Assembly: GCA_019722365.1 (NCBI GenBank)
Contig: JADFUC010000714.1
Coordinates: forward strand, 124,001 to 188,000
Source: Lithospermum erythrorhizon
Lineage: Eukaryota; Streptophyta; Magnoliopsida; Boraginales; Boraginaceae
Reading direction: 5' to 3'
Length of the DNA stretch: 64,000 bases
Part shown: positions 1-12,477 of the stretch, in pieces
Layout of the letters: the number at the start of each line of letters is the position of its first letter
Position numbering within the stretch: the first letter of the stretch is position 1
Made by a program: the position numbers and the translations under genes
Notes under the pieces: model-generated
Told to the model about the DNA's origin: nothing
What the model saw: only the letters and a program-made list of their open reading frames with translations
Database searches by the model: none

Positions 1-721
1 CATTTGTATCAACGCATTTGCTTTAAATGCATCAGTGAATGCTCCTTGATATAACCGAGAGGTTCTAATGCAGTTTGGTATACCGCAAGGGCCAACTTGA
101 GATGCGTGAGTCGCGTATATATTTCCACTATTTGTACTTCATAATGAAGACTACATATGTACAATAAATTCTGTATTTATAGTGGATGAAGCCAAATACC
201 GACTTCCTTACGGTTATGTACAAAATGACTTAAGTATCAACTTTGGATCTAAGTTAAATTATTATCTCTGGTGGCCTTAATACTAACTTATCTTTATCAG
301 CGAGCGTTCAAAGTTTGTTTATCAAAAGCGCCTTCTTTGGGTTGTCTCGCGGAGTTGAATAGATAAATTAATTAAAAGGTAGGTGTGCTTGACATAACAT
401 GTGAGAAATTATTTCATTCTTTGTGTTTCATTACGTTAAACACAATCCTTATTCAATATCATCAACTAATGACAAGGATTTAGGGTAGAATTATCTTGGT
501 ATATGAAATTGAAAGATCTCGTCATACGTGTTTAACCGTTAAACCATGATTCCTTAATGCGTATCTTAACAGAGTACGTTTAAGATTAGAATGATGTCTC
601 GTTCTTGGATGATATCTTCTTTATATCGATGATACTTCGACTCGAGCATTAGTATTCGTATGAATTAAGCATACATCTGCTTGCTCAGCTACGGTATCGT
701 TGATACCGAATCTTCAATTAA

Positions 722-960
722 CGGCAATGTAAACATACAAACAATTTAGACACTTGAACACTCCCAGTAATTCTAGTAGAGTTGAGCAGTTCATCTTACG
801 TGAGATTATACTCGAGTCTTGTTATAACTTTTAATTAACTTGTATGTAAACATACAAACTTAATTTAGACTAGTGAACACTCCCTTTAAGTCTAGTAAGA
901 GTTGACTTAGTTAAATGCTTCGAGATTATCTTTCGAATCTTGTTAAGTCGTTATCAATAA
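722..960. repeat. Tandem duplication of about 118 bp inside the copia relic
   Basis: Two consecutive units (about 722-838 and 840-958) both run through TGTAAACATACAAAC, AATTTAGAC, GAACACTCCC, TCTAGTA, GAGTTGA, CGAGATTAT or similar, and TCTTGTTA. The units differ by small indels. It lies in the part of the element that would encode gag-pol. Confidence 0.65.
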
Positions 961-3900
961 GTATTATTGATCGTTTGTTGTTCAGTGTCGCTTTTAAAGA
1001 GAGTAGAGTAATGTTTTCTTAATCGAATCACTGATATGGAAGCATTAATAAAGTCCAAACTCACGACACTCTTTCTACTCTTTACAAGTGCAAAATAGTT
1101 TAGAATCTCAACCGTCTTGTGGAGGATTTAAAAGCGTATGTCTTTCTTATAATGTAATCGCTGTCATTCTGTGAAGTACCGATAAATTTCTTTATGTCGT
1201 GTCTTCCAACTATCGTTATCTTGGCACCTATCCATGATTAAATCATGTGAGTCAAAACTAGTGTTCTGACGATGATAGCCCGGTGAGACATTACGGCTTT
1301 GACAACAAAATTATTTGAGATATGAGATTTAATCAAATCTCTTTGATTCTAAATGTTCTTAAAATCCTTAACTCTGTGCTTTAAAGTTCGAGGAAATAAT
1401 GAAGCCCGAATCATTAAGCTTGTTTATAGTTAGTATTCGCTCCAAGCTGTACAAGTGGCGTGAAGGCAGAATAGATAACTGCTTATTTGGTTACATTACC
1501 GTAGGCTTTTGTTTCCTCATGATTAAGACCGTATTCGTCGTATTAAAACTAAATACCTATCGCGTGTCTGAAATGTAGATCACATGACATTCGAAGATCA
1601 TTCAATAGTTTTCTCGATCGAGTTATAAAAGAGATCCGTATTTATCATTTAAGACTTGTTTGGTGGCTAGAAACTGATATGACATATTGAGTGGCCCATG
1701 CATGTCATCTGCTGATTGAATAAAAAATTAATTTATCCTTGATCATATCGTATGACTTTGGCCGCTTGAACCAAGTTCATGCAAGCGTGTCAATGTGAGT
1801 TGAATCAAGTCTTAAATGTTTGTGGTATTTTAAGTTTTATCCTACATTAGCATCTGACCGATTACTGATGGTTGAAGAAGATCGCGTTAGCAACAACTTT
1901 GTATCAACAAGTCATTCGGATTCTCGCTTAACTTATTTTATTTCATATTATAAAGTCATGCATTTGATTTTGATGAATGGTGAATAAAATAGGAGGTGAA
2001 ACTTAAATGTGCCAAACATAATAGGAAATATGACTTTAAAATAAGCGATTGTAGTTAAAGCAATCCATATTTACAATGAATTGTAAATAAATACCGTGCC
2101 AATCACCATGAAAATGTCACAGTATCGAAGATCTCTTATACTCGACTCAAAGCGGCAACCTGCGTACATTTTGAATCGAAGTATAATGATTTGGTTCACT
2201 CGACGGTCACGATAAAAAGTAATATCGAAATTTTCAAGTCTATTATCTGATTGAAGGCAATATTCTTGTCGTTTAGTCAAGCGCGTATTAGGTTACCAAC
2301 CCATTAAAGAAACTATTAACTCTTTGTGTAGCTCATGCCATCACAGGGATCGCTGCACGACTGTATCTCCGAAAAACCGGTTAAGCATGCGATTAAACCA
2401 AATAGTTACTTGGGTGATAAATGCGAAAGCCCTTGGCGTTAGTGAAATCGACAGCATGATCATTGTCATATCAAAAGTGCAAAGCGCTAGCACACGCAAA
2501 TTACGGTGTGCCCCGAGATAATAATGCGACGATTTCTAGCTTTAAGAATTGGCTTGATAAATTGCTTAAATTTTAATTGGTGAGATAATGTTATTTAACT
2601 TTGTTGACCGTGCATAGCGTATTGAAAAATAATAAATAACACCGTTTAGGAGATATAGATATGACCACAGGACCTATTAAATCGGCAACAGAGTGAAATG
2701 CAAACATAAGTCCTACTCTGACATATGAGTCTGAGTCTTTGTGTTATTGGCCGGCCTCGAGTTCTCAGTCTTAGTCTTTATTCAAATCTTTATCTTCGAT
2801 GCCCAGCACTTTGAGTAGTACGTACTACTACTCTGGCTTAACTTAGGCAACTGGCAGCGAGGCTGGAGTGGGTAAATGAATACAAAAAATCATTCATGGT
2901 CGTTTCTGATATCTTCTAATACTTGTAGATGGCCAAATAAATAAATTAAAGCTGAATTAAATATCTGAATGCACTCCTTTTCCAGTCCATAACAATATAT
3001 ATGGGCAAAACAATTAAATAAATGCACTTAATGTCATATATATTAAATGAAATGAGATTAAATGTGTTCATAATTGACTAATTAATTACCCATTATATTT
3101 ATAATTAATTATCAATTAATGTAAATTTTAAATTTAAATATATTCTCACATGATTAATGACAATTATTACAATAATTATCAGCCACTTAAATCATGGAAT
3201 AATTACTTACAAGTAATTAACTCCAAAATTCAAAATTTAAAAGTCACCGTAAAGCATATTTTTCAAAAATTAGCTCCGATTAATGAAAATAATTATGAAA
3301 ATATAAAATCAAATTTAATGTCATTCAAGATATATATTCAATCATCTTAATGACAAAATTTATGATTTAACATTTAAAACCGAAATTAATAATTACCAAT
3401 AATTTTAAAACCAAAAATAATTACATAAAATACATTTAGGGTTTTCTAAAAACGGACGACGAACTTCGACGGCCAAAACAGCCGGCCTCCGGCCACCCAC
3501 GACCGACACGCGCCGGCCCGGTGCGTCGACCGGTGAGCTACGTCGGTGGCGGAGCGTGCAGACTCCACCGCGGACGCTTCCAGAGAGGTAGATCCATGAG
3601 GATTGACGACAGATTTTTGGTAATTCGTTTTAGGTTTTTCGGTTTTAAGTTAATTACTGACTTTTGTAAAAGCGATTTGGAATCACAAAATTCAAAAATT
3701 CTGGGATTTTTTCTTGAACATCAAAATATCATTGTTATTGAAGCAGCGTCCGAGTGAAATTTTACTCAAAAACACTTAGTTTTTCGATTAAAAGTAAAAC
3801 AATCAAATTAAATGAATTGTTTGGAGTACTTGAAAATTCAAAAATTACGAAAAACAAGCGGCATGAACACACTTAAAGGTCAAGAATACACAGATTTAAT

Positions 3901-4222
3901 TTAGTAATTTTTTGAAATTTCTAAACCTCTCTATAAAATTGAAAATGATTCTACCTCAAAATTAAAAATGCAAATTAATCAATTTTTAATCCCTTTCAAT
4001 TCATGAAATAATTAAATAAACTTCAAATCATCAAAATGTCGTAAGTAATGATTCCAGCCATCAATGAAACATATATAAAATGGGTTGATTTTTTCATATT
4101 ATATATTCATCGATTGAATATATAAATCATGAAATAATCAAAATTAATGGCACAAGCTATGTCAGCCTTACAATCAAATTAGATAAAATATATCAAACTT
4201 GAGTAGGCTGCGAAGAGGCATT

Positions 4223-5175
4223 TGTTAGAATACAGTATGATTTCGTTTTGTGATAAACACCGAATTCATACATCCGAGATCCACCGAAATGATATAAATT
4301 TAATCCCAAAAGCAGCATAATTAACGATTATGAATAGCGAGCACTTACGGTGATCTTAGTGAGCCTGTCAATAGCATTCTTTCACGAAGCCTCCTTTGAA
4401 TTCCAAATTTGAGCTTAACTTGAATGTAGTGCCTCAGTTAGTTCTTGTAGGGAGAGGTTGAATCCTACGTTGTGTTTGTGAAACGTGGGTTAATTGGATG
4501 AAGAAATCGAGAAGGTACAATTCTTACGCCAGACATTTGACCATATGGAGGAGGAGAAATGGAGGCTTTATTTTTCATTTCATGAAAACATATTATGATG
4601 AAAAACCTAATAAGTTTCAACATATATATCGAACCTAAGCGCGGCCAAGACAGGCAATGGCCAGGCCGTTAAGTTTAATTAAGCAGATTAAGTAAAATCA
4701 AGCAACAAGTTGTTAATAGTAGCTAGCAATTCTTATGAGAAGCTCAACAACTATCGAATTAATTCGATTGACTAATTAATTAATTGGGTTCATCAATTTA
4801 TATTTACATTATCAATGTAAAATCCCAGTGAAATAGATTGATTCTGTCGACTCTCAATTTTAGCAAATGTAGTTTAATTTCATCACGGCAGAAATAAAAT
4901 CAGCGTCATTTGTATGTGTGGCCGAAACGAGATAATAGTAAAGTTGTATAATAATAATAATTGACGATTCTTATTATTATAGCGATTAATAGTAAGATAC
5001 AGCGATACTTTCGTAGCACTTAAGTATCGTGAGAACCCCGAGCTAGTAATATCTGATTACTGGGTGAGCAATTTAAGTTTCGGTAATCACGTTTAACTTG
5101 ACGGTAAAATGAATTAGTCTATGATTGTCGCAGCAGGCGTAATAAAAGGGAATCCAATTAATTTGATTTTCAACG
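4223..5175 (-). repeat. LTR of the minus-strand copia element
   Basis: About 953 bp, homologous in inverted orientation to the LTRs at 44377-45354 and 52143-53138. On the minus strand it starts at a mutated TG (CGTTGAAAATC) and ends ATTCTAACA. It shares the AT-rich inverted repeat (ATAATAATA near 4950 and TTATTATTAT near 4970) with the other two LTRs. As the upstream LTR on this strand, it should be followed by a partner beyond position 1. Confidence 0.8.
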
Positions 5176-6644
5176 TATTTTGTGTTAGTGATTTCTATTA
5201 AATGAATATGCGTTGATGATCTTTTTTTTTAATGCCTTTTTTTTTAATTTTTTTAATAGATATCAGCTTGATTCACGTTCATCGATTCAACCAATCTGAA
5301 ATCGCTAAAAGCTGAGAAATAGGCAACTAAGCATGAAGAGCTTATTAATGAGGAAAAACTTTCATACAACAGCTTCCTTCTTGCTTGAAGGGAGGCCGAG
5401 CAGGGGCGCCATTTGAGATGTCAGCATCTTTGCGGCTGGGCAAGGATTGTCTTGGCGAATATCGTTATTGATGGTTATAAGTTCATGTGTATAGTATTAT
5501 GTGATATCGTATAAGAGATTATGTGATTTGTGGAGGCCCAGTTATTCGTTGTATAGCTGGTTAATGTATATGTATATATTCTTATATATATAAAGTATGA
5601 TTATATGTGATTGGGAAAAATCATTAGTATTTGTATTCATTCAGCTTTATAATTTATTTCTCTTTATACATGGGGCGAGAACTTTTTTTATCTTAGATAC
5701 CAGAACGATAGTTGAGATGGCTGAGGATCTGCATTGCTAGATGAAACAATAAGCGATAATGTTAATCCTTTACATGTCATTAAAACTTTAATACTCCGTA
5801 TTTCTCAATCACACTCGAGAAAAGGTTCAATCAGCGATAATGTAAAGAACATGGATATTTTTCCTGTTTTGCAAGAACAAATCCAGTAAGCAAGGCTTCC
5901 ATCAAATGAGCTACTGCCTACTACTCTACTAGTATGTAATTAGATGAGACTTCATTTTCAATTTAGAGCCACTGAAGATACGTTTGTCTCCCTCTGATTC
6001 AAGAGAGATGACCCATTTTGGATATTCTTCAGCGATAATGCCAATACATCACATTCATCCTATTACCCTATCTCCGACAAGTGTTCCCTTGAATAAAGTA
6101 GGTATTGTAGAAGAGTGGGTTTCATAGATTAAAAATAATAGCAATGTAGTATTAAATCTATTCCAGGATTTATACGAGATATATAAAAATAGTAATTATT
6201 TTACGAGAATGAATTTGTATATTTCATTTCGGGAATTTTGCAGCGGATGATTGAGGAGACTTTCTAAATTCAACTAACGTACGTTGACTCCAAGAGTGAT
6301 CCAGGCCAACTTTACAAATCCGATTCATGTGGATTCTTTCCCCAATATGAAAATAACTGCCAGGAATTGCATCCCAAAATTGGCCCTTGATTTTACCCAA
6401 AGAAAAAATCCACTTGTTTCTCGAAGAGATGGGAACCATTCTCAATATCGTTTTAATAGTTCTGGCCTCGCTTGTTGTTTTGAAAGCGCCGATTGCTATT
6501 TTTTCTGCTGCGATCGAGATCTTTCCGCGATTTGTTTATTAGAACAAATTCTAGTGTAACTTGAAACAAAAACTGAAGAAGGAAAATTATGTTTGTTAAC
6601 TGCTTTTTGCTATCGAAGAACTAATGGGAGGGCGAATCTATAGT
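5176..6644. other. Intergenic, no gene seen
   Basis: AT-rich sequence with T tracts near 5221-5255. The motif AGCGATAATG occurs three times (about 5752, 5834 and 6031) in otherwise unrelated context. Overlapping open frames on both strands at 6224-6559 match nothing I recognise and have no supporting gene context. No credible CDS. Confidence 0.5.
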
Positions 6645-7730
6645 GTAGGAAATATGTGATATTTAATTAAAATTTAAATAATAATTAACTTAATATTACA
6701 CATTAAGCAACCACATAAGCAAAAAGATTCCTGAACCTTTAAATCCCACACACAACCCCTAGCATAATTAGAGCCGTGATGGGGGTGAGATTCCCAAAGT
6801 GAAATTTCATACCAATCCCTACATAATTGAATAAGCCTAAGGACCAAAATAACAAATTCTATTGATGTTAATCATTAATTTCAAGATCACTTTACATGTT
6901 ATAATTTGAATTTAAGAGGTTAGTGTTCTTCCAATGAAGCCAAAGAAAGCTATCGACAATTTTTTCGGTTATAGAAACATAATTTTTCGATCAACCCAAT
7001 TGTTGTCTCAAAGATAATATCCTTGGCAGGAGAGATTGAGTTCGACACTTGCACCTTGCTAGAGTTTATGAAGAATTGAGGAAGAAACAAAAAAACCAAA
7101 ACACTAGTAAGAGTTGTTGGTAAGTATATTATCATGAGGCGGTTTTAGCATCTTTGTGGTGATGAAAGAATTATGTTTTGATGATAACACCATGTAGCGT
7201 ATTATCCCATGGAACACTCTTGTATTTATAAGTATAGAACTTGAATTTTGTACACACTCTAAATACAAGTTGTAGTCCAATTATACCGTATCATGATAAA
7301 AGACTTTCATGAATTGAAACAAAGATCTAAACCTAGTTGAATTTATTAACTTTCCGTTAAATTGGATTCGACCCTTTTGTCAAGAATTGAAAAGTGTAGT
7401 TTTATTTTATCAATTAAATAAAATCCATCATCATTGTATGTATATGAACTTCTAGACTCAGATAATATAAGTTGTATAAATAATATTTTGACCAAACATA
7501 TTCTTATATAGATTATGGTAAAAATATAGCAATCCATCATAATCTCTGATATTAACATGAGAACCTGTTTATGTAATCTCATTTATTTAACTAAGTAAAC
7601 GAATTGCTTATACAATTGTCTCGAGGGCATAATGAATGAATCCAATATATACAAATTTCAACAAAATAAGCCAATGGAAAATATGTATTGTAATAGATCT
7701 AGTTTGTTTTTTGTTTATAATGTTAGAACT
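6645..7730. repeat. Probable LTR-like dispersed repeat
   Basis: Begins TGTAGGAAATATGTGAT after a purine-rich stretch, holds a TATA-like box followed by a terminal-repeat-like AT-rich body (7210-7240), and ends in unassigned AT-rich DNA. Its segment 6833-6945 recurs at 38812-38915. No partner LTR was found in the window, so boundaries and class are uncertain. Confidence 0.35.
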
Positions 7731-9060
7731 CCCGATTTTTGTAGTTCTTTGATTGGAGCTCAAATCCTCCTAAACACTTATGTTAATATTTGATCATCTA
7801 CAAAATGAACAATGTGGCCAACTTTTGAACCTTGCAATATTATTTATCAAAAAACATAATAATAAAAGAAAATTGAAAGTTAGCAAATATATAGTTAAGG
7901 GCTAACTAAAATTAGGCTTATTTCCGTATTGCCCCAAACTAGTTTTAATTTATGCACTGATATTATTATCTTTTTTTTATTATCTCCTAATATTATTATT
8001 TTTTCAAATACTCCTATAATCTATATTTTATGTTAAACTGGATGGTTCAGGGGGAGGAATTAAAAAGAATGTGATAGTTCAGGAGGCAAAAATAATTTGT
8101 CAAGTTTAATAGAAAATAGGTGGTAGGATATTTGAAAGGATAATAGTATGAGGACATATTGAAAGGATATTAATATTAGGGGCTAGTTGAAAATAATGGG
8201 ATAGTTGTGAGGGCAATAGAAATAAATTATGAAATTAAGAGCATTTACATTAAATGTCTAGAAATTGAAATATGAAGTTTGAAACTTTAAGCTGAAGCCC
8301 CGAATAATAGCGAATCCCAAATAGTGAATATATTAAGTTGTTTGATAACATTTAAAAGAAAACGACTTAAATTGAGTTGTATTAACAATTTTCCTTCTAC
8401 CTTATTTCATTTATATATATACATCATATATTAAACAAATAATACTATAATAGATAAATAAATTATAAATAGCTAAATAGAATAAATATGATTGCATAAA
8501 TACTATAGATATAAATTAATTATAAATGTTAAAATCACTCAAATTTATTTTAATTGAGCTACCGACTTTTGAGACATAACTTTTATAATAAAACTATTTT
8601 TTTTATATAAATTAAGAAAAATTAAAAGATAATAAAACTATGAAAATATTTGAAAGTCGATGATATCAAATTTTATTTTTTATTTTTATTAATAAATAAA
8701 AAATAATTTATGGTGAAAGTCTTAACACAAATTATCAAAACTTCAATGAAAATGAATAAGATGGAGTAATAAACAAGAATCAAAATAATAATAATAATCG
8801 TAACTTTAACTTCATTTAATAAAAAAGTATAATTTTGGAGTTATAAGTGAGATGTGGAGAAAATTATGAAAGGATAAATATGTAAATTTATAATTTATCA
8901 CATTTAATTTGGTTAAGCGAAAAAAATTAAGTTATAAATTTTAATTTAAAATTATCATAAGGATTTTAATAAGATCTTTAAAATAATTAGTTAACAACAA
9001 ACTTAATAAAAAAATTAATTAAGTTTAAGTTGTTATTGAATTTAACAAAAAAAAAAAAAT
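7731..9060. other. AT-rich intergenic DNA, MITE-like
   Basis: Very AT-rich, with no open frame of note. The phrases near 8040-8240 (strings such as GGGGGAGGAATT, AGGGGCTAGTTGAAAAT) resemble phrases near 60880-60940, which suggests a dispersed non-coding repeat. An A tract ends the stretch at about 9059, 285 bp upstream of the CSL4 start. Confidence 0.4.
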
Positions 9061-9344
9061 CTAATCCTTGAGGAGGTTCAAATTTGATGGAGCAAATATA
9101 CAAGATCCCGATGAAAATAATCAGCAATCGCAGAGTCCACACGATTGATCATCTTTTGCTGCACTAAACAACCGACGTATAGAGTACCCGTGGGACTAGA
9201 AGGACAGGGAAACAGTGTTGAAATGACTATTTTGCGCCTAAATAAAAATTCCTCCTTACAAATAGGGGGCTGAAATAGTAATTGCATCCTGGGTAGGGTA
9301 GATAAAAAGAAAGCGGGCGCCTCCAGTGGTAGGTAGATATTTGG

Positions 9345-11694
9345 ATGAATATGAATTCAGAATTGGAAATTGTGACGCCTGGAGAAGTATTAGGAAGTAT
9401 TTCAGAAATAATAGCAGGAAAAGGTGCATACGTGTCATCCCAAAACAACCTTGTATACGCCTCCCTCACTGGTTTCCGCTCTCTTATACCTCATTCTACC
9501 ACCCAGGTATACACTAATACTTATTAATGCTTCTGTTGTTGTTTTACGCTTTTAGCTATGTTAATAAAATGTTAGGAATTTCAATGAGGAGGCCTTTTGT
9601 CATTATTGGATGCTTCTTGGATTTGGTTTGAAGATTGTGGTACATTGCAAGTTTGGAAGAAGAAAATATGTATTCGTACAATTAGTATTCTCTCCGCCTC
9701 TAAATGCATCATATGTACTGTATTTAATTACATTATGGTGAGGAAATTGAGTGAATTTATCAAGAAAAAACATCAACACAGAATTTGATAAAACACCAAC
9801 TATTATGAGACGGAGGGTGTATCATGTATTATCGGTAATCTTTGATAAGGATATAAGACTTTCATTGTCAGTATCGGTGTATTCATGATTCAGTAGAGTG
9901 ACCTAATTTGTCCGACACACCAGATATGTAAGTATAATGTTTTTCCAGACTATGGCATTGATTGATGTTTATTGTTGTCTTAGAGACCAACGGTCGAGGT
10001 CATTGGTCATAAAGCCCATGGTGCTGTTCCAGAGCCTGGAGTAGTTGTTCTGGCAAGAGTAAGAGTTATGTCTTTAACACATGAAAATGGCTTGGATGTG
10101 CACGATTTCATTCTCGATTATTTATCTAAGAGTTATTTTGCTAGGTTACTAAAGTGATGGCTAAAATGGCTTCAGCTGATATCATGTGTGTTGGAGCAAA
10201 AGCTGTTCGAGAAAAGTTTACTGGCACTATTAGGTGAGTCAAAGTTAACATATCTTCTTGTTAATATATTGAGATTCGTTGGGTTTGAAGAACCAACTTG
10301 TGTTGAATAACAGGCAACAAGATGTTCGAGCAACTGAGATTGACAAAGTAGATATGCACTCATCCTTTCGACCCGGTGATATTGTTAAAGCTTTGGTGGT
10401 ATCCTTAAAGCTGACGTATGGTAGTTATTGACTGCGAATTCTTTTTCAGCCAGGATGTGTAAATATATTCCTTCATATTCGATAAATTATAAGTGGATGC
10501 TCAAACATGGTACATACAGTTGTTCTAGTTGAATCATTTTGAATATACATTAATTGAATATATTCTACATGAAATAAATATTCATGGTATTTTAAAAGAA
10601 CGTGATGAACATTCTCTTCCATAAAATAGAAACAACTGAAATAGGTCGATGAGTATAGAGATGCTGAAGTTTCTATCGTTGCTCTTTTCTGATTTGAATA
10701 TTACAACAAGAATGTATTTTTTAAGAATCATTTTATCTATTGCACCATCTCATAGTATCAATTCAGTCTAGCAAAGTACACCCAAATTGAACTAGAGAGC
10801 TAAAGACATTGTTTAGAATCTTGTTCCTGGATACGACTGATTTTAGATATTAGTATAATCACATGCTTCACCAACTCTAGGTCATTCACTATTGTCTGTT
10901 TGATAAACTATTTAATTGGCTCAATAATACTCCATTCCTTGCACATTTAGGGAAATGATTTAGGTCTCTGCTTTTTGATAATTGCATTTCATTTCTTTGA
11001 TGATTTGTATCCTAGTTTACATTGAAAATGGAGTAGCATATCTAGTGTCCTATATATGCATAAATACAGTTTAGTAAAGAGCAGCTCTAGGCCACCTCAG
11101 GGATTTCTAATCAAGAATGGCCCTCTGGTGTATATAGAATCTTTATGTCGATAAAATTATTACATCGGACTGATCAGAGAGACAAGGATGTCGACTTATT
11201 ATAATCTGTTAGCCTTAATTCTCTTGGCGACTGCTTAGCTATCTCTTGGGGATGCTCGAGCGTATTACCTGTCTACTGCAAAAAATGAGCTTGGTGTTGT
11301 ATCAGCAGAGAGTGCAGCAGGTATTCATTCCAGTCTCATCTATGCTTGTGCATCTTCTGTTAATAATGTTTCTTATTATGCTTTATGCAATCCTCTATCC
11401 TTCACGTTTATCTGTGCCACCCACAAAATTGAACATGCTTGTTGGTACGAGATGGTAAATGCTGAACTATTTCCAGAGCATGTGTAACTGCTGCATTATT
11501 AATGTATACACTGTATGTGATAAATTATTTTCTTGTTGTCAATAAGTCATAACAAAAAATCTAAGGGAATTATATGCTGTAATCGTTTATGACTTGTTAC
11601 AGGTGCAACAATGGTTCCAGTTAGTTGGACGGAGATGCAATGCCCCTCAACAGGTCAAGTTGAGCAGAGAAAGGTTGCAAAAGTTGGAGGTTGA
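9345..11694 (+). CDS. CSL4: Exosome complex component CSL4 (six exons)
   Basis: Subunit of the cap of the RNA exosome, which processes and degrades RNA 3' to 5' in nucleus and cytoplasm; the cap binds RNA and docks the core ring. Exons read from the sequence: 9345-9506, 9984-10058, 10145-10233, 10314-10398, 11239-11320, 11603-11694. All introns are GT-AG and all phases agree, giving 194 residues, the usual plant size. Residues 9-45 form the N-terminal exosome domain (TPGEVLG, GKGAYV, YASLTGF). Residues about 65-150 form the S1 RNA-binding domain (VIGHKAHGAVPEPG, VTKVMAKMASADI, FRPGDIVKALV, AYYLSTAKNELGVV). The C-terminal strand holds VPVSWTEMQCP and QRKVAKVGG before the stop. An ATG two codons downstream could also serve as start. 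No frame damage anywhere, unlike the duplicated genes in this window. Identification is firm from motif order; activity is inferred from the family. Confidence 0.93.
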
Positions 11695-12477
11695 CTATTA
11701 TGAAGATGGAGGAACAAGATTTGAATCTCTAGTATGTGATGCTTCAGCCATATTTTACATTTGTCTCAGTAACTATATTTTGTTTTAGTACTTTAATATT
11801 TTTGTATGATTTATTTCAAATAGAGACTAGAACCCACTTTTGTATTTCTATGGACACAGTAAGTGTATTAGTGTTGCCCCATACGTTAAGTTTTGTTTCT
11901 GAAGATTGATTGAATGTAGGTTTAAGTTAAAAGATTGATTTGATCTTTTTGCACAACTTTGAGATACATATTAAATTTGTCTACTTGGGTGGAAGAATTG
12001 GAAGAAAATGCACGATGAATGATATAGTTCTGTAGACAACCAATGCATTCACATTGTCTGTTGTATCATGTTGTGTTCATGCATACCAATATACCACACA
12101 AATTATAAAATTATGAAGGGTTTTTCTAACTATGTCCTTAGGGCAAATGTTAATAATGAAAATGCACATGTTAAAGACATTTTATAATTGAGTTTATTAA
12201 CTATTACGGAATATGTATTTAATGTCCACATAACAAACTTATTACATCATAAAACATTCCAATATTGTAGGAAGGCTAATTAATTTTCCAAAATTTGATG
12301 CTTCAACCATATTTTTATCTTTGACCTATGTTAGGAAAATCGAATTATGAAATATGTAATTTTATTAGATATTCCGAAAGAATATGAACGGCTATTACAC
12401 GAAATAATTAGTCACCGTAGAATAACATTTGTCTTTTTGTGCACAAAGAAACTTGTTCTTATTATTTCACTGTATTG
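11695..12477. other. CSL4 3' flank, no second gene
   Basis: T-rich then AT-rich sequence that presumably includes the CSL4 3' untranslated region. From about 12100 it looks like transposon-derived spacer. No open frame with codon structure is seen. Confidence 0.4.

Larger units (their letters stand above)
1..5175 (-). mobile_element. Ty1/copia LTR retrotransposon, minus strand, 3' part outside the window
   Basis: Read on the minus strand, this interval repeats the copia element at 44377-53138 in the same order. The LTR (5175-4223) is followed by a degraded primer-binding region, an AT-rich leader (about 4200-2530) with a GC-rich island (3450-3560), and then gag/integrase-equivalent sequence down to position 1. 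Matches include the leader stretch at 2980-3010 against 46530-46560, 4080-4140 against 45440-45490, and 2330-2530 against 47020-47200. By distance from the LTR, the window edge cuts the element near the integrase/reverse transcriptase boundary. No open frame longer than about 70 codons survives, so it is dead or heavily mis-sequenced. Assignment to copia rests on the recognisable pol of the second copy. Confidence 0.8.

Noticed and set aside
3150..3350. 66-codon frame in the leader of the minus-strand copia element
   Set aside because: AT-rich leader sequence, not open in the other copy at about 46180-46380.
6224..6559. Overlapping frames of 73 and 91 codons on opposite strands
   Set aside because: No recognisable domain, no splice or promoter context, and embedded in repeat-like DNA.
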